From assembly GCF_900141985.1 (NCBI RefSeq), contig NZ_FQZK01000006.1:62001-126000 (forward strand): 64,000 nt of DNA, in the 5' to 3' direction. Positions 8,651 through 18,096 of this stretch are shown here, in pieces. The position numbers and the translations under genes were made by a program. The notes beneath the pieces were generated by a model. That model did no database searches. It saw nothing but the letters and a program-made list of their open reading frames with translations, and was not told where the DNA came from. The stretch's first letter is position 1; each line of letters opens with the position of its first letter. Source of the stretch: Nocardiopsis flavescens (GTDB lineage: Bacteria > Actinomycetota > Actinomycetes > Streptosporangiales > Streptosporangiaceae).

Positions 8651-10039
8651 ATGGCCCCCCGCCCCCTCGCCCTCCCCCTGCTCCTGTGCGCCCTGCTCGC
8701 CACCGCGTGCGGGAACGGGCCCGACGCTCCCCCCGACGCGGGGGCGGGCGGCCCCGAGGGGGTGCGCGAGCACCCGGCCTCGCCCGCCCCCGCCGGGACC
8801 GGGTCGCGGGAGGCGCGGGACGTGAACGGCGACGGATACCCCGACCTGGTCTTCGCCGCCCACCGGTCCACGGACGACGCCACCGGGGAGGCCGACCACG
8901 TCGTCGTCGTGTACGGCTCGGCGCGGGGCCTGGACCCGTCCGCCCGCACCCTGCTGGAGACGGGGCCGACCGTGGCCCTGCCCTCCTCCGGGGGCGTGAC
9001 GGCCGACCTGGACGGGGACGGCTTCGCCGACATCCCCTTCGCCCTCCGGGGGGACGCCGTGGCCGGTGGGATCGAGCACGCGGTGTACTGGGGCGGCCCC
9101 GACGGGCCCGGGACCGACGCGGTACCGCTGGCCCTGCCGCGGGAGGAGGGGAGGTCTGCGACGTGGCCCCCGGCCGCGGCCGGGGACTTCGACGGCGACG
9201 GCGCGGCCGACCTGGCCCTGGTCCTGGGCTCGCAGGCCTCCGTGTCCGACGACGCGGTCACCGTCCTGTACGGCCCGTTCGCCCGGGACGGCGCCGCGGC
9301 CCGCACCGCCTCCCGCCCGTTCCCGTCCTGGATCGACTCCCTGGTCGCCGGTCCCCCCGGCCCCGACGGCTCCCCCCTGCTGGTCCACCACTCCAGCGAC
9401 GGCGAGCAGCACCGCAACACCCTGTTCCTCACCGGCCCCGGCGACCCGGCCGGCTGGGCGCAGGCCGACCCGGTGGGCGGCTCCATGGCCGCCTTCGGCG
9501 ACGTGGACGGGGACGGCACCGCCGACCTCGTCGTGGGCGACGACGGCAACCGCAACAACGAGCCCGGGTACGAGACCGAGGCCCCCGAGGTCCACCACCG
9601 GCTGAACCTGTACCCCGGCCCCCTGGCCGCCGGGCTCGGCGAACCGGTCGCCGTGGACCTGCCCGGGGAGGAGACCGCCTCCACGTGGGGGACGCGCGTC
9701 CTGGCCCTGTGCGACACCGACGGCGACGGCGTCCGGGAGGCCGCGGTGGGCCGTCGCGGGCACGGCGTGGACACCGTGCGGTGGGCCGACGGGGCCCTGG
9801 AGGTCGTCGACGCCCCGCCGCTGGTACGGCGCGGGCCCGAGGACGGGCCGCTGGGCGGCGGCTCCGCGCAGGAGCGGACCGCGGTGCTGTCCGGGTGCGC
9901 CGACCACGACGCGGACGGCTCCGACGAACTCCTGCTCTCCTACTCCCGCGGGAACGCCGGGGCATCCCCGGACCGCTGGTGGGTCACCGACGGCACGGAG
10001 GACCTCCTCGGCTTCGACAGCGCCGGTTTCGGCGACTGA
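8651..10039 (+). CDS. FG-GAP/VCBS repeat lipoprotein
   Basis: 462-aa predicted surface lipoprotein. The signal peptide ends LLATACG and a Pro/Ala/Gly linker leads into repeated calcium-binding-like blades with the cores DVNGDGYPDLV, DLDGDGFADI, DFDGDGAADLAL, DVDGDGTADLVV and DTDGDGVREA. Such FG-GAP repeats fold as an integrin-like beta-propeller that binds Ca2+ through the DxDxDG loops. No enzymatic domain is visible. It starts 64 bp after the KPR-family gene on the same strand. A role in cell-surface binding or adhesion is only inferred from fold. Confidence 0.85.
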   Translation: MAPRPLALPLLLCALLATACGNGPDAPPDAGAGGPEGVREHPASPAPAGTGSREARDVNGDGYPDLVFAAHRSTDDATGEADHVVVVYGSARGLDPSARTLLETGPTVALPSSGGVTADLDGDGFADIPFALRGDAVAGGIEHAVYWGGPDGPGTDAVPLALPREEGRSATWPPAAAGDFDGDGAADLALVLGSQASVSDDAVTVLYGPFARDGAAARTASRPFPSWIDSLVAGPPGPDGSPLLVHHSSDGEQHRNTLFLTGPGDPAGWAQADPVGGSMAAFGDVDGDGTADLVVGDDGNRNNEPGYETEAPEVHHRLNLYPGPLAAGLGEPVAVDLPGEETASTWGTRVLALCDTDGDGVREAAVGRRGHGVDTVRWADGALEVVDAPPLVRRGPEDGPLGGGSAQERTAVLSGCADHDADGSDELLLSYSRGNAGASPDRWWVTDGTEDLLGFDSAGFGD

Positions 10040-10272
10040 TCCCGGACGGGGGTTCGGCCGCCCCGCGGCGGGGAGGACTCCGGGGGCGCGCCGCGTGCAC
10101 CGCGCCCCGTCCGGTGGGGGCCGGTCGCGGGGCCCGGGGACCGCGCCGGTTAAGTTACCCGTGCAAACGCGCGGGGCGTGCACGCGTACCCGGGGTGCGT
10201 CCACCGTCGACGGGGCCGGTGGCGCACCCGCGCGGCGCGACCTCCGCCGTTCCCACCGACACGAAGGACACC

Positions 10273-13200
10273 ATGTTCCGCACTGTGCTTGTGGCCAACC
10301 GGGGCGAGATCGCCATCCGGGCCCTGCGCGCCGCCTACGAACTGGGCGCCCGGACCATCGCGGTCTTCCCCCACGAGGACCGCAACTCGCTGCACCGGCT
10401 CAAGGCCGACGAGGCCTACCAGATCGGCGAACCGGGGCACCCGGTCCGCGCCTACCTGTCCGTCGACGAGATCGTCCGCGCCGCCCGGGAGTCCGGGGCC
10501 GACGCCGTCTACCCCGGCTACGGGTTCCTGTCGGAGAACCCCGGGCTGGCCCGCGCCTGCGAGGAGGCCGGGATCACGTTCGTCGGCCCGCCCGCCGACG
10601 TCCTGGAGCTGACCGGCAACAAGGCCACCGCGGTGGCCGCCGCCCGCGAGGCGGGCGTTCCGGTGCTGGAGTCCTCCGAGCCCTCCGCCGACGCCGACAC
10701 CCTGGTGGCGGCGGCCGAGGCGATCGGGTTCCCGCTGTTCGTCAAGGCGGTCGCCGGGGGCGGCGGCCGGGGGATGCGGCGGGTGGACCGCGCCGACCGG
10801 CTGCCCGAGGCGCTGGCCGCGGCCATGCGCGAGGCGGAGTCGGCGTTCGGCGACGCCACCGTGTTCCTGGAGCGCGCGGTCGTCGACCCCCGCCACATCG
10901 AGGTGCAGATCCTCGCCGACGGCGAGGGGAACGTGGTGCACCTGTACGAGCGGGACTGCTCGGTGCAGCGCCGCCACCAGAAGGTCGTCGAACTGGCCCC
11001 GGCCCCCAACCTGGACCCCGACCTGCGGGCGAGGATGTGCGACGACGCGGTGCGGTTCGCCCGCCGCATCGGCTACCGCAACGCGGGCACCGTGGAGTTC
11101 CTGGTGGGCGCGGACGGCTCGCACGTGTTCATCGAGATGAACCCGCGCATCCAGGTCGAGCACACGGTGACCGAGGAGGTCACCGACATCGACCTGGTGC
11201 AGTCCCAGATGCGCATCGCCTCCGGTGAGACCCTCGCCGACCTGGGCATCTCCCAGGACACGGTCCGCGTGCACGGGGCCGCCCTGCAGTGCCGCATCAC
11301 CACGGAGGACCCGGCCAACGGCTTCCGCCCCGACACCGGCATCATCAGCGCCTACCGCTCCCCCGGCGGCTCGGGCATCCGCCTGGACGGCGGCACCGCG
11401 GCGGCGGGCACGGAGATCAGCCCGCACTTCGACTCGCTGCTGGTCAAGCTCACCTGCCGGGGCCGGGACCTGGCCACGGCGGTCGCCCGGGCCCGCCGGG
11501 CGGTGGCCGAGTTCCGCATCCGCAGCGTGGCCACGAACATCCCGTTCCTCCAGGCGGTGCTGGACGACCCCGACTTCCAGGCGGGGCGGGTCACCACGTC
11601 CTTCATCGAGGAGCGGCCGCACCTGATGACGGCGCGGCCCTCCGCGGACCGCGGCACCCGCCTGTTGACGTACCTGGCGGACGTGACCGTCAACAAGCCG
11701 CACGGCGAGCGCCCGCACCTCATCGACCCGGCGGCCAAGCTGCCGCGGGTCCCGGAGGGGACCCCGCCCCCCGGGTCGCGCCAGCGGCTGGCCGAGCTGG
11801 GCCCGGAGGGGTTCGCCCGGTGGCTGCGCGAGTCGCCGAACCTGGGCGTCACCGACACGACGTTCCGCGACGCCCACCAGTCGCTGCTGGCCACCCGGGT
11901 GCGCACCAGGGACCTGCTGGCGGTCGCCCCGGCGGTGGCGCGCACCCTCCCGGAGCTGCTGTCCCTGGAGGCGTGGGGCGGGGCCACCTACGACGTGGCG
12001 CTGCGGTTCCTGGCGGAGGACCCGTGGGAGCGGCTGGCGGCGCTGCGCGAGGCGGTGCCCAACATCTGCCTCCAGATGCTGCTGCGCGGGCGCAACACCG
12101 TCGGCTACACCCCCTATCCGGCGGAGGTCACCTCGGCCTTCGTGGAGGAGGCGGCGGCCACCGGCATCGACATCTTCCGGATCTTCGACGCCCTCAACGA
12201 CGTCGACCAGATGCGCCCGGCCATCGACGCGGTGCGCGCCACCGGCACCTCCGTGGCGGAGGTCGCCCTGTGCTACACCGGCGACCTGTCCGACCCGGCC
12301 GAGGAGTTGTACACCCTCGACTACTACCTGCGGCTGGCCGAGCGGATCGTGGCGGCGGGCGCGCACGTGATCGCCGTCAAGGACATGGCGGGCCTGCTGC
12401 GCGCCCCGGCCGCGGCGACCCTGGTGTCGGCGCTGCGCCGGGAGTTCGACCTGCCGGTGCACGTCCACACCCACGACACCCCGGGCGGGCAGCTGGCCTC
12501 GTACCTGGCCGCCGCCGGGGCGGGCGCCGACGCGGTGGACGCGGCGGTGGCCTCGATGGCGGGGACCACCTCCCAGCCGTCGCTGTCGGCGGTCGTCGCC
12601 GCCTTCGACCACACGGAGCGGAGCACGGGGCTGAGCCTGGCCGCCGCCAACGACATGGAGCCGTACTGGGAGGCGGTGCGGCGCGTCTACGCCCCGTTCG
12701 AGGCGGGCCTGTCCTCGCCGACGGGCCGGGTGTACCGGCACGAGATCCCCGGCGGGCAGCTGTCCAACCTGCGCACGCAGGCGATCGCGCTGGGGCTGGG
12801 CGACCACTTCGAGGAGATCGAGGCGATGTACGCCGCGGCCGACCGGATGCTGGGGCGGCTGGTCAAGGTGACCCCCTCCTCCAAGGTCGTCGGCGACCTG
12901 GCGCTGCACCTGGTCGGCGCGGGGGTGTCCCCGGCGGACTTCGAGGCGGAGCCGTCGCGGTTCGACATCCCCGACTCGGTGGTGGGGTTCCTGCGCGGCG
13001 AGCTGGGGGTGCCGCCCGGCGGCTGGCCCGAGCCGTTCCGCACCCGTGCCCTCCAGGGGCGCGCCGGGGCCCGCCCGGTGGTGGAGCTGGACGCGGAGCA
13101 GCGCGAGGGGCTGGAGAAGGACCGGCGCGCCACGCTCAACCGGCTGCTGTTCCCGGCGCCGACGGAGGAGTTCCAGAAGCACCGGTCGGCCTACGGCGAC

Positions 13201-13647
13201 ACGAGCGTGGTCTCCAGCGCGGACTTCTTCTACGGCCTGCGCTCGGGCCAGGAGTGCACGGTGGACCTGGACCCGGGGGTGCGGCTGCTGATCGAGCTGG
13301 AGGCGGTGGGCGAGCCCGACGAGCGCGGCGTGCGCACCGTGCTGGCCCGGCTCAACGACCAGCTGCGGCCGCTGCAGATCCAGGACCGGTCGCTGGCCTC
13401 GCCCGAGCGCGAGGCCGAGAAGGCCGACAAGAACACGCCCGGACACGTGGCCGCGCCGTTCGCGGGCGTGGTGACGCTGGTGGTGGGCGCCGGCGAGGCG
13501 GTGGAGGCCGGTGCCACGGTCGCCACGATCGAGGCGATGAAGATGGAGGCGGCGATCACCGCCCCGGTCGCGGGCACCGTGGCCCGGGCCGCGGTCGACC
13601 GCGTCCAGCGCGTGGACGGCGGCGACCTGCTGGTCGTGCTGGAGTAG
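10273..13647 (+). CDS. pyc: Pyruvate carboxylase
   Basis: 1124-aa anaplerotic enzyme forming oxaloacetate from pyruvate, bicarbonate and ATP. All parts are in one chain: biotin carboxylase and ATP-grasp (about 1-450, with KAVAGGGGRGM and EMNPRIQVEHTVTEE); carboxyltransferase TIM barrel (about 520-800, starting GVTDTTFRDAHQSLLATR, with the metal-binding HVHTHDT and the VKDMAG segment); and a C-terminal biotinyl domain with EAMKME, biotinyl lysine at residue 1090. The length is normal for single-chain pyruvate carboxylase. The ATG at 10273 follows GAAGGA. It is monocistronic and followed by a strong hairpin. Confidence 0.98.
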   Translation: MFRTVLVANRGEIAIRALRAAYELGARTIAVFPHEDRNSLHRLKADEAYQIGEPGHPVRAYLSVDEIVRAARESGADAVYPGYGFLSENPGLARACEEAGITFVGPPADVLELTGNKATAVAAAREAGVPVLESSEPSADADTLVAAAEAIGFPLFVKAVAGGGGRGMRRVDRADRLPEALAAAMREAESAFGDATVFLERAVVDPRHIEVQILADGEGNVVHLYERDCSVQRRHQKVVELAPAPNLDPDLRARMCDDAVRFARRIGYRNAGTVEFLVGADGSHVFIEMNPRIQVEHTVTEEVTDIDLVQSQMRIASGETLADLGISQDTVRVHGAALQCRITTEDPANGFRPDTGIISAYRSPGGSGIRLDGGTAAAGTEISPHFDSLLVKLTCRGRDLATAVARARRAVAEFRIRSVATNIPFLQAVLDDPDFQAGRVTTSFIEERPHLMTARPSADRGTRLLTYLADVTVNKPHGERPHLIDPAAKLPRVPEGTPPPGSRQRLAELGPEGFARWLRESPNLGVTDTTFRDAHQSLLATRVRTRDLLAVAPAVARTLPELLSLEAWGGATYDVALRFLAEDPWERLAALREAVPNICLQMLLRGRNTVGYTPYPAEVTSAFVEEAAATGIDIFRIFDALNDVDQMRPAIDAVRATGTSVAEVALCYTGDLSDPAEELYTLDYYLRLAERIVAAGAHVIAVKDMAGLLRAPAAATLVSALRREFDLPVHVHTHDTPGGQLASYLAAAGAGADAVDAAVASMAGTTSQPSLSAVVAAFDHTERSTGLSLAAANDMEPYWEAVRRVYAPFEAGLSSPTGRVYRHEIPGGQLSNLRTQAIALGLGDHFEEIEAMYAAADRMLGRLVKVTPSSKVVGDLALHLVGAGVSPADFEAEPSRFDIPDSVVGFLRGELGVPPGGWPEPFRTRALQGRAGARPVVELDAEQREGLEKDRRATLNRLLFPAPTEEFQKHRSAYGDTSVVSSADFFYGLRSGQECTVDLDPGVRLLIELEAVGEPDERGVRTVLARLNDQLRPLQIQDRSLASPEREAEKADKNTPGHVAAPFAGVVTLVVGAGEAVEAGATVATIEAMKMEAAITAPVAGTVARAAVDRVQRVDGGDLLVVLE

Positions 13648-13663
13648 GCGCTCCCGTGCGCGG

Positions 13664-13690
13664 ACGCCCCCGCCGGTGCGGCGGGGGCGT
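13664..13690 (+). terminator. Terminator after pyc
   Basis: A perfect 11-bp stem, ACGCCCCCGCC paired with GGCGGGGGCGT around a GGTGC loop, lies 17 bp after the pyc stop. Confidence 0.8.
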
Positions 13691-13956
13691 TCGCCCGAGG
13701 GGCCGGGGAGGGGCGCTCCGGCGCGGTGAAGGGACACCGTCCCGCCCCGCCCGGGGAGGGCGCGCGGCGCCGTGCCCCGGCCTGGCGGGCCCCCTCGCCG
13801 GACGACCGGATCCGTCGCCTTCATCCCATGTTACGACCGTCTCCGCGATCGAGGGCAAAATCCGGTCGGCTTTCAGTTGTCACCCCTTGACCGGGGGCGC
13901 CCCGGGGGCGGGTGCCCGAGGGGCTCCGCGCCCCCCGGGCGGTCGCACGGCGTCCC

Positions 13957-15366
13957 TCAGGGGGCGGCGCGGCGGCGGGCCCGGGCCGCCAGCGCCAGGT
14001 CCACCAGGACGAACGCCGCCAGCGACGCCGCGAACAGCGGCAGCAGCCACCCCAGGGCCAGGGCGGCGGCCACGACCGCGGCCCGCCCCCACCAGGGCAG
14101 CGCCCACCAGGCCCCCCGTACCGCGGGGCGGCCCACCGCCCAGGCTCCCGCGCGGGCCGGGCGGCGCAGCCACCACATCCGGTACCCCCACACCACCAGG
14201 CCCAGGACCGCGAGCGCGACCACCGTCAGCAGCACCTGGTTGGCGACCCCGAACAGCAGCCCCATGTGGAAGGCGATGCCCCAGGTGGCGAACTTGGCGG
14301 GGAGGGGCTGGTCGGTGAACCGCAGCTCCTCCACCACCTCCCCGGTGGCGGCGTCCACCGCCACCGCGTCCTTGTGCGCGGGCCAGCGGTCGTCGGTGCC
14401 CCGCACGGTGTAGGCGGCGCCCTCCTCCACCGGCAGGGTCACCTCCACCGGGCCCGAGATCCCGGCGTCGCGGGCCGCGGCCAGCACCGCGTCCGCGTCC
14501 ACCCCGTGGCCCGCGTGGTCTCCGTGCCCGGCGTGGCCGCCGTGGTCCCCGTGGTCGGAGGGCGCGGGCGTGGCCAGGGTCGGCGAGGTCCACCCCCACG
14601 CCTGGCGCAGCTCCCCGATGTTCTCACCGGCGAACCGCGACCAGGTCAGCCCGGTGGCGGACAGCAGCAGCACCCCGGCCAGGGCCCACACGCCCACCGC
14701 GCCGTGCCAGGACAGGGTGCGCGCCCGGCCCGACGCCGAGGGGTCGGGCAGCAGCACCCGGCGCACCGCCCGGGCGCGGCGCCGCCGCCCGATCCACAGG
14801 GCGGCCCCGCCCAGGGCGACCACCCAGACCCAGGTGGCGGCCAGCTCGCTGTAGAGGCGCCCGGCCTCCCCCAGGTGCAGGGTGCGGTGGAACGTGGCGA
14901 GCCAGGACCGCACCGGCAGGGAGGCGCTGCTGCCGTAGGAGGTGCTCTCGCCCACCACCTCGCCGGTGTGCGGGTCCACGAACGCGGCGAGCCGGTGGCT
15001 GGCGGCCAACCCCTCGGCCTCGGCCAGCACGCGGGTGGTGTCGCCGGGTCCGTGGGCGGGGCGCACGGCGACGACGGTGGCGCCGGGGAGGGCGTCGGCG
15101 GCGGTCGCCACCTGGTCGGCGAGCGGCACGGCGGCCGGCCCCGGTTCGACGGTGAGCAGGTCGGCGTACAGGGCCCGCTCGATCTGCGGGGTCCAGACGT
15201 ACACCAGGCCGGTGAGGGCGGCCACGGCGATGAAGGGGGCGACGAGCACCCCGGCGTAGAAGTGCAGGCGCAGCAGCAGCGGCCGCACCGCGGCCCAGGC
15301 CCCGGCGCGGGGCGGGTCGGCGGGTTCGAGGTTCTCGGGCGCGGCGGTGGAGGTGTCGTCCGACAC
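13957..15366 (-). CDS. PepSY-associated membrane protein with His-rich loop
   Basis: 469-aa membrane protein of the PepSY/PiuB family, which is associated with iron or copper handling and possible transmembrane reduction. An N-terminal helix (LHFYAGVLVAPFIAVAALTG) is followed by PepSY modules (around DTTRVLAEAEG and HKDAVAVDAATGEVVEEL), a TFHRTLHLG helix and further C-terminal helices. A loop near residue 270 is rich in Asp-His-Gly (DHGDHGGHAGHGDHAGHG) and is probably metal-binding. The start is GTG 15366 after AAGGAA. It lies downstream of the Zur-type island but beyond a terminator, so it probably has its own control, perhaps with the 190-aa gene upstream. Confidence 0.85.
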   Translation of the reverse strand: MSDDTSTAAPENLEPADPPRAGAWAAVRPLLLRLHFYAGVLVAPFIAVAALTGLVYVWTPQIERALYADLLTVEPGPAAVPLADQVATAADALPGATVVAVRPAHGPGDTTRVLAEAEGLAASHRLAAFVDPHTGEVVGESTSYGSSASLPVRSWLATFHRTLHLGEAGRLYSELAATWVWVVALGGAALWIGRRRRARAVRRVLLPDPSASGRARTLSWHGAVGVWALAGVLLLSATGLTWSRFAGENIGELRQAWGWTSPTLATPAPSDHGDHGGHAGHGDHAGHGVDADAVLAAARDAGISGPVEVTLPVEEGAAYTVRGTDDRWPAHKDAVAVDAATGEVVEELRFTDQPLPAKFATWGIAFHMGLLFGVANQVLLTVVALAVLGLVVWGYRMWWLRRPARAGAWAVGRPAVRGAWWALPWWGRAAVVAAALALGWLLPLFAASLAAFVLVDLALAARARRRAAP

Positions 15367-15480
15367 GAGGGGTTCCTTCTGGTCTGCGCGGCGGGGGCCG
15401 CGGGCACGTCGGGGGACGGTGCGGGCGCACCGGGGGCGGACCCGGCGCGGGGTGCGCGGGGTCCGGGGAGGGACGCGGGA

Positions 15481-16053
15481 TCAGAAGGGGGCGGGCGGGC
15501 CGCGCCGCACGTGGACGTGGCGCAGCAGGGCGGTCCGCGGGCGCGGGGCCCGCGCGGGGGCGCCCGGCCCGGCCGGGCCGGGCGGCAGGGGTGCCGCCGG
15601 GGCCGGGCGCAGGGGGGCCGACGCGGCGGCCAGCAGGGTGAGGACGAACCCGAGCAGGAGGAAGAAGCCGCGTTCGCCCTGGCGCAGCCACCAGGCGCAG
15701 ACGCACCCGGCGGCGGCGTGCGCGGCGACCATCGACGCGCTGAGGCCGCCGTCGAGCCCGGCGGTGCCGGCGGCGTGCCCCGCGGCGTGCCCGGCGCCCG
15801 GGGAGGTGAGGGTGAACAGCAGGTGCAGGGCGCCCTGCCCCCACAGCGTCCAGCCGGTGAGCGCGCCCAGGCGCCGCTCGGCCCCGGCCATCGCCCAGGC
15901 CGCCGCGAAGACCAGGGCGGCCCCGGCGGCCAGCGCCGCCGGGGAGATCGCGTGGGCCGAGCTCAGGGCGTGCCCGCCCGCCGACACGGCGGTGCACACC
16001 GCGGCGAACGCGGCGGCGCGCGCGGTGCGCGGCGGGGGCGGGGGCTCGTTCAC
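15481..16053 (-). CDS. Small multi-span membrane protein, unknown function
   Basis: 190 residues, Ala-rich, with about four predicted membrane helices (around residues 10-60, 60-90, 100-120 and 125-150) and a Pro/Arg-rich C-terminal tail. I do not recognise the family. The start is GTG 16053. It is 114 bp upstream of the PepSY gene on the same strand, so the two are probably co-transcribed. Two histidines and one cysteine pair fall in or near helices, but no clear metal motif is present. A link to metal transport is inferred only from position. Confidence 0.6.
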   Translation of the reverse strand: MNEPPPPPRTARAAAFAAVCTAVSAGGHALSSAHAISPAALAAGAALVFAAAWAMAGAERRLGALTGWTLWGQGALHLLFTLTSPGAGHAAGHAAGTAGLDGGLSASMVAAHAAAGCVCAWWLRQGERGFFLLLGFVLTLLAAASAPLRPAPAAPLPPGPAGPGAPARAPRPRTALLRHVHVRRGPPAPF

Positions 16054-16114
16054 GGGGCCGACCCTAGCGCCGACTCACGGGGGGTGACCATCCCCCTACC
16101 GGGCCCGGTCCGTA

Positions 16115-16151
16115 CCGGTCCCGGACGCGCGCGGGGCGCGGCCGGGACCGG
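16115..16151 (-). terminator. Terminator after the PLP-enzyme operon
   Basis: A perfect 10-bp stem (CCGGTCCCGG with CCGGGACCGG, 17-nt loop) sits just past the stop at 16157 and would separate the biosynthetic operon from the membrane-protein pair. Confidence 0.65.
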
Positions 16152-16156
16152 CGGCC

Positions 16157-17176
16157 TCAGTCCCGGACGTGGACGGCGCGGGCCGGGGCGGGGGCGCGGC
16201 CCCACTCCATGCGCGACCAGGGCGGCGTCAGCCCGCCGGTGTCGCGGACCGCCGCCGGCTCCAGCGCGTCGGCGTCCGGCGCCTCGCCGTGGCGGGCGAA
16301 CACCGACTCCACGTACCGGTGCCCGGTGTCGGCGGCCACGAACACCACCCGCCGCTCCGGTGCCCGGCGCGCCTCCCAGCGGGCCACCAGGTGGGCCGCC
16401 CCGGTGGAGAGCCCGGCGAACACGGCGTGCTCGCGCAGCAGGGCCACGCTCCCCGCCAGGGCGGCGTCGAACCCGACCCAGTGGACCGCGTCGTACAGCG
16501 TGTGGTCCACGTTGCCGAAGGGGATGGAGCTGCCGATCCCGGCGATGATGATCTCCTTGTCGCGCACCGCCTCCCCGCCGAAGGTGACGCTGCCGAAGGG
16601 CTGCACCCCCACCAGCGCCGTGTCCGGGGCCCGCTCGCGCAGGAACGTCGCCAGCGCCCCGGTGGAGGCGCCCGACCCCACCCCGCCGACCACGGTGAGC
16701 GGTGCGGGGTCCAGCTCCTTGGCGATCTGGTCGGCGACGGCCCGATACCCCAGGTAGTGCACGGAGTCGTGGTACTGGCGCATCCAGTGGTAGTCGGGGT
16801 GCTCGGCCAGCAGCTCGCGGACCCGGGCGACCCGGCGGTTCTGGTCGAACCGCAGGTCGTCCGAGGGCGGCACCTGCTCCAGGGTGGCGCCCAGGACCTC
16901 CAGCTGGACGCGGGTGGTCCGGTCGATGGTGGTGGACCCCACGATGTGGCAGCGGAGCCCGTAGCGGTGGCAGGCCAGGGCCAGCCCGTAGGCGTAGATG
17001 CCGCTGGAGCTGTCCATCAGGGTGTCCCCCGGGCGCACGGTCCCGGTGTCCAGGAGGTGGCGCACGGCCGCGGCGGCGGAGGCCACCTTCATGGATTCGA
17101 ACCGCAGGCACACCAGCCCGCCGCCGAGGTCGATCAGGTCCGGTCTGCCAAGGGTCTCGCACACGTGGTCGTCCAC
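16157..17176 (-). CDS. Cysteine-synthase-like PLP enzyme (candidate metallophore biosynthesis)
   Basis: 339-aa fold-type II PLP enzyme of the CysK/CBS/SbnA superfamily. RFESMKVASA carries the presumed Schiff-base lysine and VGGVGSGASTGA is the phosphate-binding glycine loop. The substrate loop reads DSSSGIYAYGLA instead of the TSGNTG of true cysteine synthases, so a beta-replacement with a different nucleophile is likely. SbnA, the related siderophore enzyme, uses O-phosphoserine. Here the gene overlaps a predicted amino acid kinase that could provide such a phosphoester. GTG 17176 follows GGAGAG and lies 43 bp inside the kinase frame. It is last in the four-gene Zur-type operon. The product is not known. 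Confidence 0.8.
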   Translation of the reverse strand: MDDHVCETLGRPDLIDLGGGLVCLRFESMKVASAAAAVRHLLDTGTVRPGDTLMDSSSGIYAYGLALACHRYGLRCHIVGSTTIDRTTRVQLEVLGATLEQVPPSDDLRFDQNRRVARVRELLAEHPDYHWMRQYHDSVHYLGYRAVADQIAKELDPAPLTVVGGVGSGASTGALATFLRERAPDTALVGVQPFGSVTFGGEAVRDKEIIIAGIGSSIPFGNVDHTLYDAVHWVGFDAALAGSVALLREHAVFAGLSTGAAHLVARWEARRAPERRVVFVAADTGHRYVESVFARHGEAPDADALEPAAVRDTGGLTPPWSRMEWGRAPAPARAVHVRD

Positions 17177-18096
17177 GTCGTCTCTCCAGGGTTCGGGGGG
17201 CTGGTGGGAAAGACCCGGGTGGGGGTGAGCCCCGCCCCGCGCAACCGTTCCAGGGCGGTGTCGATCCGGGCTCCCAGGTCGTCGGCGCGGGCGTCGAAGA
17301 GCACACCGGCGACGTTGCCGCTGTGCGCGACCTGGACGCCGACCGCCCCGCACAGGCGGGCGACGCCTTGGAGCGTCCCCAGTTCGGGCTTGGGGAGAAC
17401 CCGTTGGTTGAGGACGGCGCTCTCGGTGCTGATCCGCCCCACCTCGGCGGCGTCCCCGGCGGCGACCGCGGCGCGCAGGCCGGCGCGCAGCCGCTCGTGG
17501 ACGGCGGCCTCGGCGCGGTCCACCCTGGCCCGCAGCGCCAGGGTGTTGACGGGCGCCCCGCCGCCGGTGAGGCAGCCCACGACGGCCAGCGGCGGCAGCG
17601 GCGCGCCCAGGTCCTCCAGCACCCGGCCCTCGCGCTGGGCGAAGAGCAGCGCCCGGCCGCCCTCCCACATGAGGGGGTCGCTGGCCCCCTCGGCGGAGAC
17701 GGCGATGCGGGCCACGGTGGCGGGGCCGGGGTCGACCCCGAACGCGGCGCACACCGCCCGCACCGCGGCGGTGACGTCGCTGGTGGAGGAGCCCAGGCCG
17801 AGCCCGGCCGGGGCGCCGCCGCGCAGCCGCAGCGTCCCGCCGCACACGGGGACGCGGCGGGCGGCGCACTCGGTGGCGGCCAGGGCCGCGGCGCGGGCCG
17901 CCTTGACCCGGCCGGGCGGGTGCACCTCCATCCGGTGGGCCGGGGTGCCGGGCCGGGGGGTGAAGACCGCCTCGGTGACGGGGTCGGCCATCGGCAGGGT
18001 GACCAGGCCCCGGCGGGGCCGGCCGCGCCGGTCCAGGAAGACCCCCTGGACGATCTCCCCGTGGTGGCAGGCGGCGCGGCCGGTGCCGGTGATCAC
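17134..18096 (-). CDS. GHMP kinase, PduX (L-threonine kinase)-like
   Basis: 320-aa small-molecule kinase of the GHMP family. The ATP loop reads APAGLGLGSSTSD near residue 95, and the N-terminal CHHGEIVQGVF resembles the PduX opening. PduX phosphorylates L-threonine for cobalamin synthesis, but no cobalamin genes are here. I infer that it makes O-phospho-threonine or O-phospho-serine for the PLP enzyme encoded next. The start is GTG 18096, overlapping the previous stop as GTGA. The C terminus overlaps the start of the PLP-enzyme gene by 43 bp, an unusually long overlap that implies tight coupling. Confidence 0.78.
   Translation of the reverse strand: MITGTGRAACHHGEIVQGVFLDRRGRPRRGLVTLPMADPVTEAVFTPRPGTPAHRMEVHPPGRVKAARAAALAATECAARRVPVCGGTLRLRGGAPAGLGLGSSTSDVTAAVRAVCAAFGVDPGPATVARIAVSAEGASDPLMWEGGRALLFAQREGRVLEDLGAPLPPLAVVGCLTGGGAPVNTLALRARVDRAEAAVHERLRAGLRAAVAAGDAAEVGRISTESAVLNQRVLPKPELGTLQGVARLCGAVGVQVAHSGNVAGVLFDARADDLGARIDTALERLRGAGLTPTRVFPTSPPNPGETTWTTTCARPLADRT

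Noticed and set aside
8686..10272. In-frame extension upstream of pyruvate carboxylase
   Set aside because: The open frame runs through the FG-GAP gene in another frame. The ATG at 10273 has a ribosome site and gives the family N terminus MFRTVLVANRGEIA.
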